Virus record (IMG/VR): IMGVR_UViG_3300015360_000133
Coordinates: 1-31,222 of that record
Source of the DNA: a virus
Length of the DNA stretch: 31,222 bases
Strand: one strand, 5' to 3'
Shown piece after piece: positions 24,914 through 31,139 of this stretch. The position numbers and the translations under genes are program-made. The notes beneath the pieces are model-generated. The model was given only the letters and a program-made list of their open reading frames with translations. It ran no database searches and was not told the origin of the DNA. How positions within the stretch are numbered: the stretch's first letter is position 1; each line of letters opens with the position of its first letter.

Positions 24914-26407
24914 TTAAAGTCTTTCGTCCGAGTAGGGGTCATAGTCAGCTTTTGATTTATCGTTGGCCTGAACTATTCCACGAAAGCTTGAACTTGATGG
25001 CGCCTCAGGAAGCGCGAACGTTAGCGCTAGTGCATCCGCGATGTCGGGTGAGAATTGAAGCCGCTTCTTAATCATGTCCTTCTCTTCAAGCCTTAGCTTC
25101 CCATTTTGAAACGTGTACGTGGGCGTTGATAGCTCCTTCTTTAGTCCCGGATAATCCGGCAAAGACCCGCCACGCTTTACCCAATCGGCCATTTCAAACC
25201 ACATTTCTGAGCGCTTATTAAAGTACCTCGAATCAATAGCCTTGCCAGAGAAGTGTATTTCTTGAGGCGAGTGGCCCGCCTGGAGTAAGAAGTCGATGAC
25301 TCCCGCACCGTACCCACCAGTGCCGTCAACGAACTCGACCTCGCTCTCCCATCTTAATTTGGCGGTCATGATCCTAGCTGCAATCTCTTGCGTGCGAGCA
25401 TTCCTCATCTCAACGGGCCTAAAAGCCACAAGGCCCTGCCTGGGGAAGATGATAGTGCGGTCATCGCCAAAGCGCGCGACGTCAACGCCCATTCTTTTCT
25501 GCGAGAAGTCGTACTGATCTATTTGTATGTGTCGATTAATCGCAGCCTCAACTTCGTCAGGACCGAGTAGCTGATTAATTGACGTTGGAGGGAAGAGCCC
25601 AAGGATTGTCGACATAACCCAAGGATTGTCGCGACCGTAAAGTTTTATCTGCTCCCTTGCGTGGTCGATATCAACGCGCGGTGTGCGCCTTGGATCTTCA
25701 GGATCTGCCGTGATCGTGATGATCTTCCACATTTCAGCCAACACCGTGGCGGTCTGATATAAGAGTCCACTCGTTGACGTCGGGTTCCCGGCCTGAGCGA
25801 TGAGCCCGTCAATAGTTCCTCCCGTAAAGATCTGCTCAGCCTTCTGGCCCACGGTTGGAGGCATGGCCCCGGTCTCATCGAGCAGCACGAAAGGAAAGGG
25901 CGAGTGAAGTCCTGAAAGAGACCTGCCGATCGCCTCCGCATCAGCATCACGGGCGTAGCTTCTAGCCGACAAAAACCAAGAACTTGGCTTACACTTGGCG
26001 TAGATCTGCTCCTTCGTCCACGTGAACTCACGCAGCAAGAATTCAGAACGGCCTTGCCACACTGAGAGCTCAGCCCAAAGGTTATCGCGAAGATTATCTA
26101 GGCCCTCGCCACTAAGCGCTGCGCCCTTTGGATGCCCATGCTCTTTAGCGAAACATGAAAGCCGCCACCAACCAATCCAAGCCAAGGTCGCACTTTTACC
26201 CGGCCCTGTGCAGGCCTTCATCGCGAGTCTTCGCCTGGGGATTGGAGCCGTGGATACAAGAGAATCAAGCGCATCTTCTTGCCAAGGATCTAAGCTCACC
26301 TTGAACACTTCAGAGACGAAGGCCTTTGGATTCTCGCGCCAGCGTCTAATATTTAACTGAGCTGATTTAAGATCAACGCTCAATTGTATTAAGTTCTGCG
26401 TGCGCAA
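24914..26407 (-). CDS. terL: Terminase large subunit
   Basis: DNA-packaging motor of 497 residues. ATPase part: KACTGPGKSA near 64-73 is the Walker A loop, and FPFVLLDETG near 171-180 is Walker B with its catalytic Glu. Nuclease part: MGVDVARFGDD near 306-316, VEFVDGTGGYG near 357-367 and SPDIADALALTFA near 453-465 supply the acidic metal-binding residues of the RNase H-like domain. The N-terminal DPWQEDALDSL adenine-binding motif is also present. The start is uncertain: TTG at 26407 overlaps the methyltransferase gene by 35 bases and lacks a clear ribosome-binding site; TTG at 26383 is another choice. It docks on the portal encoded three genes further on. Confidence 0.93.
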   Translation of the reverse strand: MRTQNLIQLSVDLKSAQLNIRRWRENPKAFVSEVFKVSLDPWQEDALDSLVSTAPIPRRRLAMKACTGPGKSATLAWIGWWRLSCFAKEHGHPKGAALSGEGLDNLRDNLWAELSVWQGRSEFLLREFTWTKEQIYAKCKPSSWFLSARSYARDADAEAIGRSLSGLHSPFPFVLLDETGAMPPTVGQKAEQIFTGGTIDGLIAQAGNPTSTSGLLYQTATVLAEMWKIITITADPEDPRRTPRVDIDHAREQIKLYGRDNPWVMSTILGLFPPTSINQLLGPDEVEAAINRHIQIDQYDFSQKRMGVDVARFGDDRTIIFPRQGLVAFRPVEMRNARTQEIAARIMTAKLRWESEVEFVDGTGGYGAGVIDFLLQAGHSPQEIHFSGKAIDSRYFNKRSEMWFEMADWVKRGGSLPDYPGLKKELSTPTYTFQNGKLRLEEKDMIKKRLQFSPDIADALALTFALPEAPSSSSFRGIVQANDKSKADYDPYSDERL

Positions 26408-27449
26408 TGCGACGCTTTGCGATTTCTAAGTACTGCTCGTCCCGCTCAATGCCGATAAAGTTAAACCCAAGGTTCACGCAAGCAACGCCCGTACTGCCCG
26501 AGCCCATGAACGGGTCGAGGCATACGCCGCCCGGAGGTGTGATCATGCGCACGAGGTATTCCATTAGCTTTACGGGCTTCACCGTTGGGTGGTGATTGAC
26601 CGCATCGCCCATGCCAGCATTGCGCTCTCGCTTACTCGCCTTCGCCACGTAAAAGAAGCGTGAAGCGCCGCCGGAGTCATTATGTGGACTAAACGCTTCG
26701 TTTTCACTGGCATTAAACGATCCTGATTTTCCGATTGTTTTGTTTTTATGTGGCCTTGATATTGAGTGACCACTCTGCGCATCGAGCATCGCCGCCGCAC
26801 AGTCCGCGTCGTGCGGATCGTTACCACAACAGGAGAGCAAAACGTTCGCGGGCCAGCGGCCGGGCGGGTTCAAACGCTCGAATACGCGGTCATCTTTTCC
26901 GTAGCGTCCATGCGCTCCCGAATTACCATTGCGAACAGTCGTCGTTTGCTCGCTCCCAATGCGAGATTGATCCACATTGATCGCACCACAACCCCACTTG
27001 AGCACGTTCGCCGCAACGGTTTTCTCTGATAGAGGCTTCCTACAAAGCGCAATTAATTCCGTGGCTGGCTTAATCGCGGTGCCGAGACCTGCATATTTTT
27101 CGGCATCTACACCCATTTTAATAATGGCTTTCTCGACATTCAACGATTTCGGAAATCCGCTAGCGTAATGCCAACAGACGGTATCGCGAATCTCAAAGCC
27201 TGCGTCCTCAATCGCAACAACCATGCGATGATACGTCCTAGTGCCACCGAACGAGAGCAAATGCCCGCCAGGTTTTAGCACTCTAAATACTTCGCGCCAC
27301 AAGTCGACTGACGGCACGTCGTAGTCCCAGTGCTTGTTCATGAAGCTCAATCCATACGGCGGATCGGTCACGACGCTATCGACGCTATTCGCATCAAGCT
27401 CACGAAGTCGCTCAAGCGAATCGCCGAGCATGAGGTTAGGTGCGCTCAC
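26373..27449 (-). CDS. DNA methyltransferase, DPPY type (beta-class order)
   Basis: A 358-residue S-adenosylmethionine-dependent enzyme acting on DNA. The catalytic motif DPPY (residues 29-32, in DSVVTDPPYGLSF) comes first, and the AdoMet-binding motif FMGSG (314-318, in CLDPFMGSGSTGVAC) comes last, which is the beta-class order. DPPY favours N6-adenine but N4-cytosine is not excluded. Other parts: LWREVFRVLKPGGHLLSFGG, HPTVKPVKLMEYLVRMITPPGG and IGIERDEQYLEIAKRRI at the C-terminus. The middle (about 130-280) is the probable target-recognition region with several Cys and His residues. GTG at 27449 overlaps the small-terminase TGA (GTGA), with AGGTGG upstream. No restriction enzyme gene is adjacent, so it is likely a solitary enzyme protecting the genome or marking it for packaging. 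Confidence 0.88.
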   Translation of the reverse strand: MSAPNLMLGDSLERLRELDANSVDSVVTDPPYGLSFMNKHWDYDVPSVDLWREVFRVLKPGGHLLSFGGTRTYHRMVVAIEDAGFEIRDTVCWHYASGFPKSLNVEKAIIKMGVDAEKYAGLGTAIKPATELIALCRKPLSEKTVAANVLKWGCGAINVDQSRIGSEQTTTVRNGNSGAHGRYGKDDRVFERLNPPGRWPANVLLSCCGNDPHDADCAAAMLDAQSGHSISRPHKNKTIGKSGSFNASENEAFSPHNDSGGASRFFYVAKASKRERNAGMGDAVNHHPTVKPVKLMEYLVRMITPPGGVCLDPFMGSGSTGVACVNLGFNFIGIERDEQYLEIAKRRIAHAELNTIER

Positions 27450-27946
27450 TCACCACCTGGAAGGGTTACGTCAGCCCGGTTGGATCCAGCGACAAGGGCT
27501 TCGAGGGTAATGGTTCCGGAGTGTTCAATTCTTTCTGTGAATAGCTTTAAGTGCCGGCCAAGCAGCTCGAGTGCTTTCTCTTTATTAAGCTTCACCGTGA
27601 ACCGGCCATCCTTATCCCAAGACCAACCAGTGATTGCACGGCGTACGAATTCAGGGAGGTCCGCGATATCTTGAGGTGTCTTGATAAGGACTAAATCTTT
27701 GGGATCAAAGAACGCGAGGGCTTCGATTTCCTTTAAGACTCTTTCTGCCGTGATACCCGTCTTCTTAGCTCTAGCCTCAAGTAGTTTCGAGATGGCGTCC
27801 TTTACTAAAGGTTTCTGCAGTAGCTGGTAGCCTTGCACCTCGGCACTTTTGGCGCTGAATCCAGCGCGCTCTGCAGCTTTTGAGGCGTTTAGGTCTAAGA
27901 TGTACTGCTCGCAGAAGAGCTGTTGCATGGGGCTAAGAGAGCGCAT
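27446..27946 (-). CDS. terS: Terminase small subunit
   Basis: A 166-residue protein that recognises the packaging start and feeds DNA to the large subunit. The N-terminus LSPMQQLFCEQYILDLNASKAAERAGFSAKSAEVQGYQLLQKPLVKDAI is the classic small-terminase helix-turn-helix domain, followed by GITAERVLKEIEALAFFDPKDLV, also typical. The C-terminal half holds the oligomerisation helices (KEKALELLGRHLKLF). ATG at 27946 shares one base with the TGA of the RHH gene upstream (TGATG), with AAGGG ahead; a TTG one codon earlier is also in frame. It is separated from the large subunit by an intervening methyltransferase gene. Confidence 0.9.
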   Translation of the reverse strand: MRSLSPMQQLFCEQYILDLNASKAAERAGFSAKSAEVQGYQLLQKPLVKDAISKLLEARAKKTGITAERVLKEIEALAFFDPKDLVLIKTPQDIADLPEFVRRAITGWSWDKDGRFTVKLNKEKALELLGRHLKLFTERIEHSGTITLEALVAGSNRADVTLPGGE

Positions 27947-28155
27947 CAATCGCCCTTTCCATTATCGAACTCTTGCGGCGCTATCTCGCAAAGTCTTTTA
28001 AGTTCACGCTGGATTACTCGCCTTAGGACTTCGGCTGAGTTGATACCCACTTGATTTAAGTGGCGATACATTTCTTTAGTTTCGGGTTCGACCCAGATAT
28101 TTATCTGCTGGAGGAACTTCTTTGCTCTTACTTTTGGTGTGTCGCCATAGCTCAT
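27946..28155 (-). CDS. Ribbon-helix-helix-like DNA-binding protein (leftward)
   Basis: A 69-residue protein with an RHH pattern: basic N-terminus, beta strand QINIWVE, first helix PETKEMYRHLNQVG, turn, and second helix INSAEVLRRVIQRELKRL. It aligns with the product of the divergent gene at 28271 (QINIWVEPETKEMYRHLNQVGINSAEVLRRVI versus QINIKVSAELKKKASILKGHGVDTAELFRRVI). ATG at 28155 lies about eight bases after AGGG. It is the first gene of the packaging operon and overlaps the small-terminase ATG by one base. Likely a transcription factor or terminase/packaging accessory. The fold is inferred from sequence pattern only. Confidence 0.72.
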   Translation of the reverse strand: MSYGDTPKVRAKKFLQQINIWVEPETKEMYRHLNQVGINSAEVLRRVIQRELKRLCEIAPQEFDNGKGD

Positions 28156-28270
28156 CCATGTACCCTGAATTTTAAGTTGATCTTAAGTCAGGATACTTCT
28201 GAATTTGTGATACCGAAGGTTAACTTGAAGTTACTCTTTACACATAAACTTCTAGAGTTACTATTAAAGT
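28156..28270. promoter_or_regulatory. Divergent promoter/operator region between two RHH genes
   Basis: The gap holds three repeat elements: TTAAGTTGATCTTAAGT at 28172-28188 (two TTAAGT units 11 bases apart), the perfect palindrome TAACTTGAAGTTA at 28221-28233, and AACT-N5-AGTT at 28247-28259. They share AAGTT/AACTT half-sites, as expected for an RHH operator. For the plus direction TTTACA at 28237-28242 and TACTAT at 28259-28264, 16 bases apart, are the best promoter boxes. For the minus direction only a weak TAAAAT at 28169-28174 is seen. Since the repeats overlap these boxes, binding would repress. Confidence 0.6.
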
Positions 28271-28468
28271 ATGCAGCCAAAACAAATCCCGATGCTTTCC
28301 GGATACTCGTTCACAGAACAGATCAACATTAAGGTTTCAGCAGAGCTTAAGAAGAAGGCTTCTATTTTAAAAGGCCATGGCGTTGATACGGCTGAGCTAT
28401 TTAGGCGAGTGATTGATTCTACAATCCGAGACACAATTGAGAAACTTGGCATCGAGAAGGCTGGATAG
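28271..28468 (+). CDS. Ribbon-helix-helix-like DNA-binding protein (rightward)
   Basis: A 65-residue protein with the same fold signature as its divergent neighbour: strand EQINIKVS, helix AELKKKASILKGHG, turn, helix VDTAELFRRVIDSTIRDTIEKLG. The two genes face each other across 115 bases of repeats that could be their operator. The start at ATG 28271 lacks a good ribosome-binding site; it would lie at the transcription start expected from the TTTACA/TACTAT pair, so a leaderless message is possible. Probably a repressor of the packaging genes, of itself, or both. Another possibility is the antitoxin half of a toxin-antitoxin pair, but no toxin-like gene is adjacent. Confidence 0.7.
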   Translation: MQPKQIPMLSGYSFTEQINIKVSAELKKKASILKGHGVDTAELFRRVIDSTIRDTIEKLGIEKAG

Positions 28469-28640
28469 TAGTAAGTCAAGCGGGGCCCAGCCCTAGAGTA
28501 TCCAGGTCTCTACGGCAAAGAGTCGTCAATCCTTCGATTTCTCCAACCCCAAGTCAATGTTAGCACAAAGTCTAAATTCTTCTGTGTCGAGTTTTGTTTA
28601 TCTTTATTTTCTCTCATACTGAGATTATGGAGAAATTCAA

Positions 28641-28832
28641 ATGCGAAAGAAGCAGAAGAAGAGCGAAGTCATTTTCGAGACGGCGTGCATTCTTGTTCGT
28701 TACGTGGATTACAAGAAAGCCGCGGAGCTTGCGAAGTTAATCTACGCTGACGTCGTAGCCCCTGCTGTCGACTTCGAGCGGCGATCGTGGGAGGATTTAA
28801 ATCGCGCTAAAGAATCAAACAGCATCAACTAG
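28641..28832 (+). CDS. Small basic protein of unknown function
   Basis: A 63-residue protein: a Lys-rich N-terminus (MRKKQKKSEV), then a helical part (IFETACILVRYVDYKKAAELAKLIYADVV) and an acidic/charged tail. ATG at 28641 is preceded by GGAG at nine bases. It follows a 172-base gap with no recognisable gene or clear promoter, and stands 10 bases ahead of the next gene. No motif that I recognise is present; the reading frame, ribosome-binding site and gene spacing are the support. Confidence 0.6.
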   Translation: MRKKQKKSEVIFETACILVRYVDYKKAAELAKLIYADVVAPAVDFERRSWEDLNRAKESNSIN

Positions 28833-28842
28833 ATCCGAAGAC

Positions 28843-29154
28843 GTGACCATTGCACCGCTTGGTAAGATCGGTGACGTTGAGGTTTCCGTTGGCGCAAACG
28901 GAGTCATGCTTCTCGCAATTGCTTTGATGCAGCTAATGGGGCTTGTTCGCTGGATGGCCAAAGTTTTCTTCGATACGTCTAAGAAGCGCGAAGAGGCCAG
29001 AGACAAGCTCATGAGTTCAATGGCTGAGTCCATTCAAAGTTTGAGCCGAGATATTCATATAATGAAACACACGATGTTAACTGACGAGGATGTTTTAAAG
29101 AGCGTTCAGCTTGAGGTTTACAAGATGACACATGTGAAGGGAAAGAACACATGA
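28843..29154 (+). CDS. Small membrane protein with cytoplasmic or periplasmic coiled coil
   Basis: A 103-residue protein with one hydrophobic segment (about residues 19-44, in NGVMLLAIALMQLMGLVRWMAKVFF) followed by a charged helical stretch (TSKKREEARDKLMSSMAESIQSLSRDIHIMKHTML) with coiled-coil character. Start at GTG 28843 is weak; no better codon is available with a full membrane segment. The TGA overlaps the ATG of the next gene (ATGA). The arrangement of a single-helix coiled-coil protein overlapping a short Cys-containing exported protein recalls spanin pairs, but positively charged residues after the helix point to a cytoplasmic C-terminus, which would argue against an inner-membrane spanin. 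Could also be a holin-like or host-interaction protein. Confidence 0.6.
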   Translation: MTIAPLGKIGDVEVSVGANGVMLLAIALMQLMGLVRWMAKVFFDTSKKREEARDKLMSSMAESIQSLSRDIHIMKHTMLTDEDVLKSVQLEVYKMTHVKGKNT

Positions 29155-29351
29155 AGGACCTGCTTCTCATGGTCGTGTGCATGATTATCTTTGGAACGGT
29201 CTTATCTGAATGCCGGGAAACCAAGATCCACCTGTGCTCAGCTATGTGTGCAACAAAGGGTCAAGAATGCGCGAGTGTTTCAAAAGGCTTCGTAAATAAG
29301 TTCACATGTCGAAGGCCCGCAGAACTTCCGCCGTCACTTATTAAACGTTAA
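29151..29351 (+). CDS. Short exported or membrane-anchored Cys-rich protein
   Basis: A 66-residue protein: a hydrophobic N-terminus (residues 4-18, LLLMVVCMIIFGTVL) followed by six-Cys spacing (C10, C21, C29, C33, C40, C53) and a Pro-rich end (RPAELPPSLIKR). The CxxxC-x6-C-x12-C pattern after the hydrophobic part suggests disulfide bonds outside the cytoplasm. LSEC at 18-21 resembles a lipobox but has Glu at -1, so lipidation is doubtful. ATG overlaps the previous stop (ATGA), so the two proteins are made together. It ends ten bases from the convergent gene at 29361. Outer spanin, secreted peptide or membrane protein are all open. Confidence 0.6.
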   Translation: MKDLLLMVVCMIIFGTVLSECRETKIHLCSAMCATKGQECASVSKGFVNKFTCRRPAELPPSLIKR

Positions 29352-29360
29352 CATACCAGA

Positions 29361-29582
29361 TCAAGGGTCCGCCTGATCCAGCCCACCGCAGCGCCAAACG
29401 TCGTCGTCTTCGTGGCCCCAGATCTCATCAGCCTCGCTAATATCCGCCGTGCGCTTGGGTGTCGTTGAAGGCTTCAACTGCTCGTGAGACTTTCGTAGAG
29501 ATGCCAGCTCAGCTCGCGTCTCTTCCAACTCCCGCACCAATCTTTGAAAGTTCTCTAGCGTAAACTCGGTGATGTGGGTCAT
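29361..29582 (-). CDS. Small acidic coiled-coil protein
   Basis: A 73-residue protein with a helical N-terminal half (FTLENFQRLVRELEETRAELASLRKSHEQL), which reads as a short coiled coil, and an acidic Trp-containing tail (DEIWGHEDDDVWRCGGLDQ). ATG at 29582 overlaps the preceding TGA (ATGA) and has GGAG at normal distance, encoded in the last codons of the upstream gene. It is the last gene of the right-hand accessory operon. I do not recognise the family. Confidence 0.62.
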   Translation of the reverse strand: MTHITEFTLENFQRLVRELEETRAELASLRKSHEQLKPSTTPKRTADISEADEIWGHEDDDVWRCGGLDQADP

Positions 29583-29728
29583 TGTATCTCCTTATGCAGA
29601 TAACATTTCACGCCGTCTTGACCAGAGTAGTCCGCCACAAGCTCAGGCTCGCACCAACAGTCCGCAGACTCGATATGCTGAGGTCCATCGGTCGGCATCG
29701 TGTGGACATTCCCGTCAGGCTGGCTCAT
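29579..29728 (-). CDS. 49-residue phage protein with HIESADCWCEPE motif
   Basis: A short frame starting ATG at 29728 inside the end of the upstream gene and ending with TGA that overlaps the next ATG (ATGA). The product contains HIESADCWCEPELV, a motif (H-----DCWC-P) that recurs in many tiny phage and prophage proteins, with a third Cys in KCYLHK near the end, so a metal-binding knuckle is possible. The filled gap, the double overlap and the motif make it a real gene. Function unknown. Confidence 0.78.
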   Translation of the reverse strand: MSQPDGNVHTMPTDGPQHIESADCWCEPELVADYSGQDGVKCYLHKEIQ

Positions 29729-29972
29729 ACGTCATTTCGAATATGTCGGGTTTGCATGGGTAAAACTCCCCTTTGACGCCCTTGATGATCCAATCACCAA
29801 AGGTGACACGCATTTGACCTTCAAGCGTTTGTATAAAAAGTTCTAGCACTTGATCGTCAAAAACAGAGCATTCTTTAAACTCATCACCCCATGCTCGATA
29901 CATCTCGTCTATACTCGGGCCGTACTTAAACTGATATGCCTCAATGACTACTGGCTTTTTTCTAAACTTCAT
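29715..29972 (-). CDS. Conserved phage accessory protein (MKFRKKPVVIEAYQF family)
   Basis: An 85-residue protein starting MKFRKKPVVIEAYQF and ending WIIKGVKGEFYPCKPDIFEMTYEP. Both blocks are highly characteristic of a small protein found in many phages and prophages of Proteobacteria and Firmicutes. The variable middle (EFKECSVFDDQVLELFIQTLEGQMRVTFGD) would form strands of a small beta fold. ATG at 29972 is preceded by GAGAGG. Its molecular role is not known to me. It lies in the small-gene operon, 5 bases after the preceding gene. Confidence 0.82.
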   Translation of the reverse strand: MKFRKKPVVIEAYQFKYGPSIDEMYRAWGDEFKECSVFDDQVLELFIQTLEGQMRVTFGDWIIKGVKGEFYPCKPDIFEMTYEPA

Positions 29973-29977
29973 CTGTT

Positions 29978-30265
29978 TTACCTCTCATTGTCGCCGGAAC
30001 CGAAACGTGAGCTTCTCGGTTTAATCGGCGTCACTTTCAACGTCGGACTTGATGAAATCCCATAGTGCTTCATTATTTTAACCTTAAATGTCGCGAGAAT
30101 ATCGTTCACGGCAATGCCGTTCATGTAGCGAATACCGTCCACGAAAGTTTCATTCACCTTGAACCTTGTGCCACTGTGAAATTGCTCCATCGCTTCGCCG
30201 TGAAAGATCTCGATTGGCGCGGCGTCGTAATCATCCCACGTCGGCTTTTTGCTCACGTCACTCAT
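29978..30265 (-). CDS. Hypothetical phage protein, 95 aa
   Basis: I chose ATG at 30265, seven bases after GGAGGGG, rather than the upstream extension to 30388, which lies inside the preceding gene and has no ribosome-binding site. The product MSDVSKKPTWDDYDAAPIEIFHG continues with KVNETFVDGIRYMNGIAVNDILATFKVKIMKHYGI and a basic C-terminus. The frame overlaps the end of the preceding gene by 8 bases. I do not recognise a named family; soluble and without a signal peptide. Confidence 0.65.
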   Translation of the reverse strand: MSDVSKKPTWDDYDAAPIEIFHGEAMEQFHSGTRFKVNETFVDGIRYMNGIAVNDILATFKVKIMKHYGISSSPTLKVTPIKPRSSRFGSGDNER

Positions 30266-30710
30266 CTGTTTTCCCCTCCATAGCACTGCGAATTTCGGCG
30301 TCGCGTTCAGCCTCAAGCTTGGGCTTGCAAATTTGTTGTGTCGCCCAAGTACGCACTCGGCGCCACCTGTCCTCGGGACTTTCTGCATAGCCTTGGTCGT
30401 TCTCCCACTCTATTTCCCGCACAAGTTGGTGGGCGATGCCAAACTCATCTGCGATTGCTTCGTAGTCGTATGGATCAAGTGACTCTAAATCTATTCCACG
30501 CGCTGAACCAACGGCGCCCATGGCACAAACTTCACCATTTTTTCTAAGCTCCTTTGCAATTAGTCGCTTATCAGGCATTGCCTCAAGTGCAGCGATTAGC
30601 TCTCGTAAAAATGCTTGGCCGCACTTCCCACGAATAGCGCTCATCACTTGGCCGCGCCATTTAATTTGCGCCCAATTATCACATTCCTCTGAATACCCTG
30701 ATCTGCCCAT
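30258..30710 (-). CDS. Conserved phage protein, MGRSGYSEECDNW family
   Basis: A 150-residue protein starting at ATG 30710 after GGAGGGGGAG. It begins GRSGYSEECDNWAQIKWRGQVMSAIRGKCGQAFLRELIAALEAMPDKRLI, then EVCAMGAVGSARGIDLESLDP and FGIAHQLVREIEWENDQGY; I recognise this as a widespread family of small phage proteins of unknown function, usually annotated as hypothetical. The upstream extension to 30749 is rejected because the good ribosome-binding site serves 30710. The C-terminus (AEIRSAMEGKTDE) carries the coding part of the GGAGGGG site for the next gene. Confidence 0.82.
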   Translation of the reverse strand: MGRSGYSEECDNWAQIKWRGQVMSAIRGKCGQAFLRELIAALEAMPDKRLIAKELRKNGEVCAMGAVGSARGIDLESLDPYDYEAIADEFGIAHQLVREIEWENDQGYAESPEDRWRRVRTWATQQICKPKLEAERDAEIRSAMEGKTDE

Positions 30711-30738
30711 CACTCCCCCTCCGGTGCGGTTGGTTTGC

Positions 30739-30915
30739 TCATAGCGCATGCTCTAATGCTTCGATAGCGTGTCGAAAAGTATCAGCCCGGTTCATCTGCA
30801 CATAACAATCCTTTGGAGCATCAAACTCGCTGAGCACGCTGCGCAAGGCCTCAGACTCCTGTTGAAGTAAATAAATCAAAGTGAGCAATTGGCGCTCACG
30901 CTCTGTCGTGTTCAC
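30739..30915 (-). CDS. Small helical protein, 58 aa
   Basis: GTG at 30915 follows GGAGGGGAA and overlaps the TGA of the preceding gene (GTGA), giving a 58-residue product; a longer frame to 30966 would lie entirely inside that gene. The protein is helical and charged: MNTTERERQLLTLIYLLQQESEALRSVLSEF, then KDCYVQMNRADTFRHAIEALEHAL. There are no motifs that I can name. Its place in a coupled operon supports it as a gene. Confidence 0.62.
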   Translation of the reverse strand: MNTTERERQLLTLIYLLQQESEALRSVLSEFDAPKDCYVQMNRADTFRHAIEALEHAL

Positions 30916-31139
30916 TTCCCCTCCAAACCCTTGCGCGGCTTGCAATGCATCTTGCCGCACCAACAACAGCGGCCATCAGGGAATGATTGGTAAAGATTAA
31001 GTCGACACATGATTTTCGAGTAAGGCCTAGCGAGTAGTGTAAAGTACAATGCTCGCCAAAACACTTTACGCGCCCAACGCCAACGCCGATCTAGCTTTGG
31101 ATATTCGTGTTTAACTTCACTACCCCTGTCCTCGCCCAT
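30912..31139 (-). CDS. Small Cys-rich phage protein, 75 aa
   Basis: ATG at 31139 shares a base with the TGA of the upstream gene (TGATG) and has GGAGGGGAA just ahead; the frame continues to 31217 but that part overlaps the other gene. The product starts MGEDRGSEVKHEYPKLDRRWRW, has an aromatic/hydrophobic patch (FWRALYFTLLARPYSKI) and ends RLNLYQSFPDGRCCWCGKMHCKPRKGLEGK. The R---FPDG-C-WCG--H pattern, with CCWC and a following Cys, suggests a zinc-binding knuckle and is seen in other small phage proteins. Function is unknown. Confidence 0.68.
   Translation of the reverse strand: MGEDRGSEVKHEYPKLDRRWRWARKVFWRALYFTLLARPYSKIMCRLNLYQSFPDGRCCWCGKMHCKPRKGLEGK

Noticed and set aside
27991-28005. AGTCTTTTAAGTT 13-mer shared with 24865-24877 as a third operator
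   Set aside because: It lies inside the RHH coding sequence and has no palindrome; a chance match from Lys/Leu codons is more likely.
28271-28832. Toxin-antitoxin pair formed by the rightward RHH protein and the 63-residue protein
   Set aside because: The genes are 172 bases apart, and the second protein shows no toxin-fold motif (RelE, PIN, CcdB or similar).
29345-29385. Bidirectional terminator between the convergent genes (GATCA...TGATC repeat)
   Set aside because: The stem has only five base pairs with a ten-base loop and no T-run, so the support is too weak.
30266-30388. N-terminal extension of the 95-residue protein
   Set aside because: It overlaps the upstream conserved gene and lacks a start signal, whereas a strong GGAGGGG precedes the ATG at 30265.
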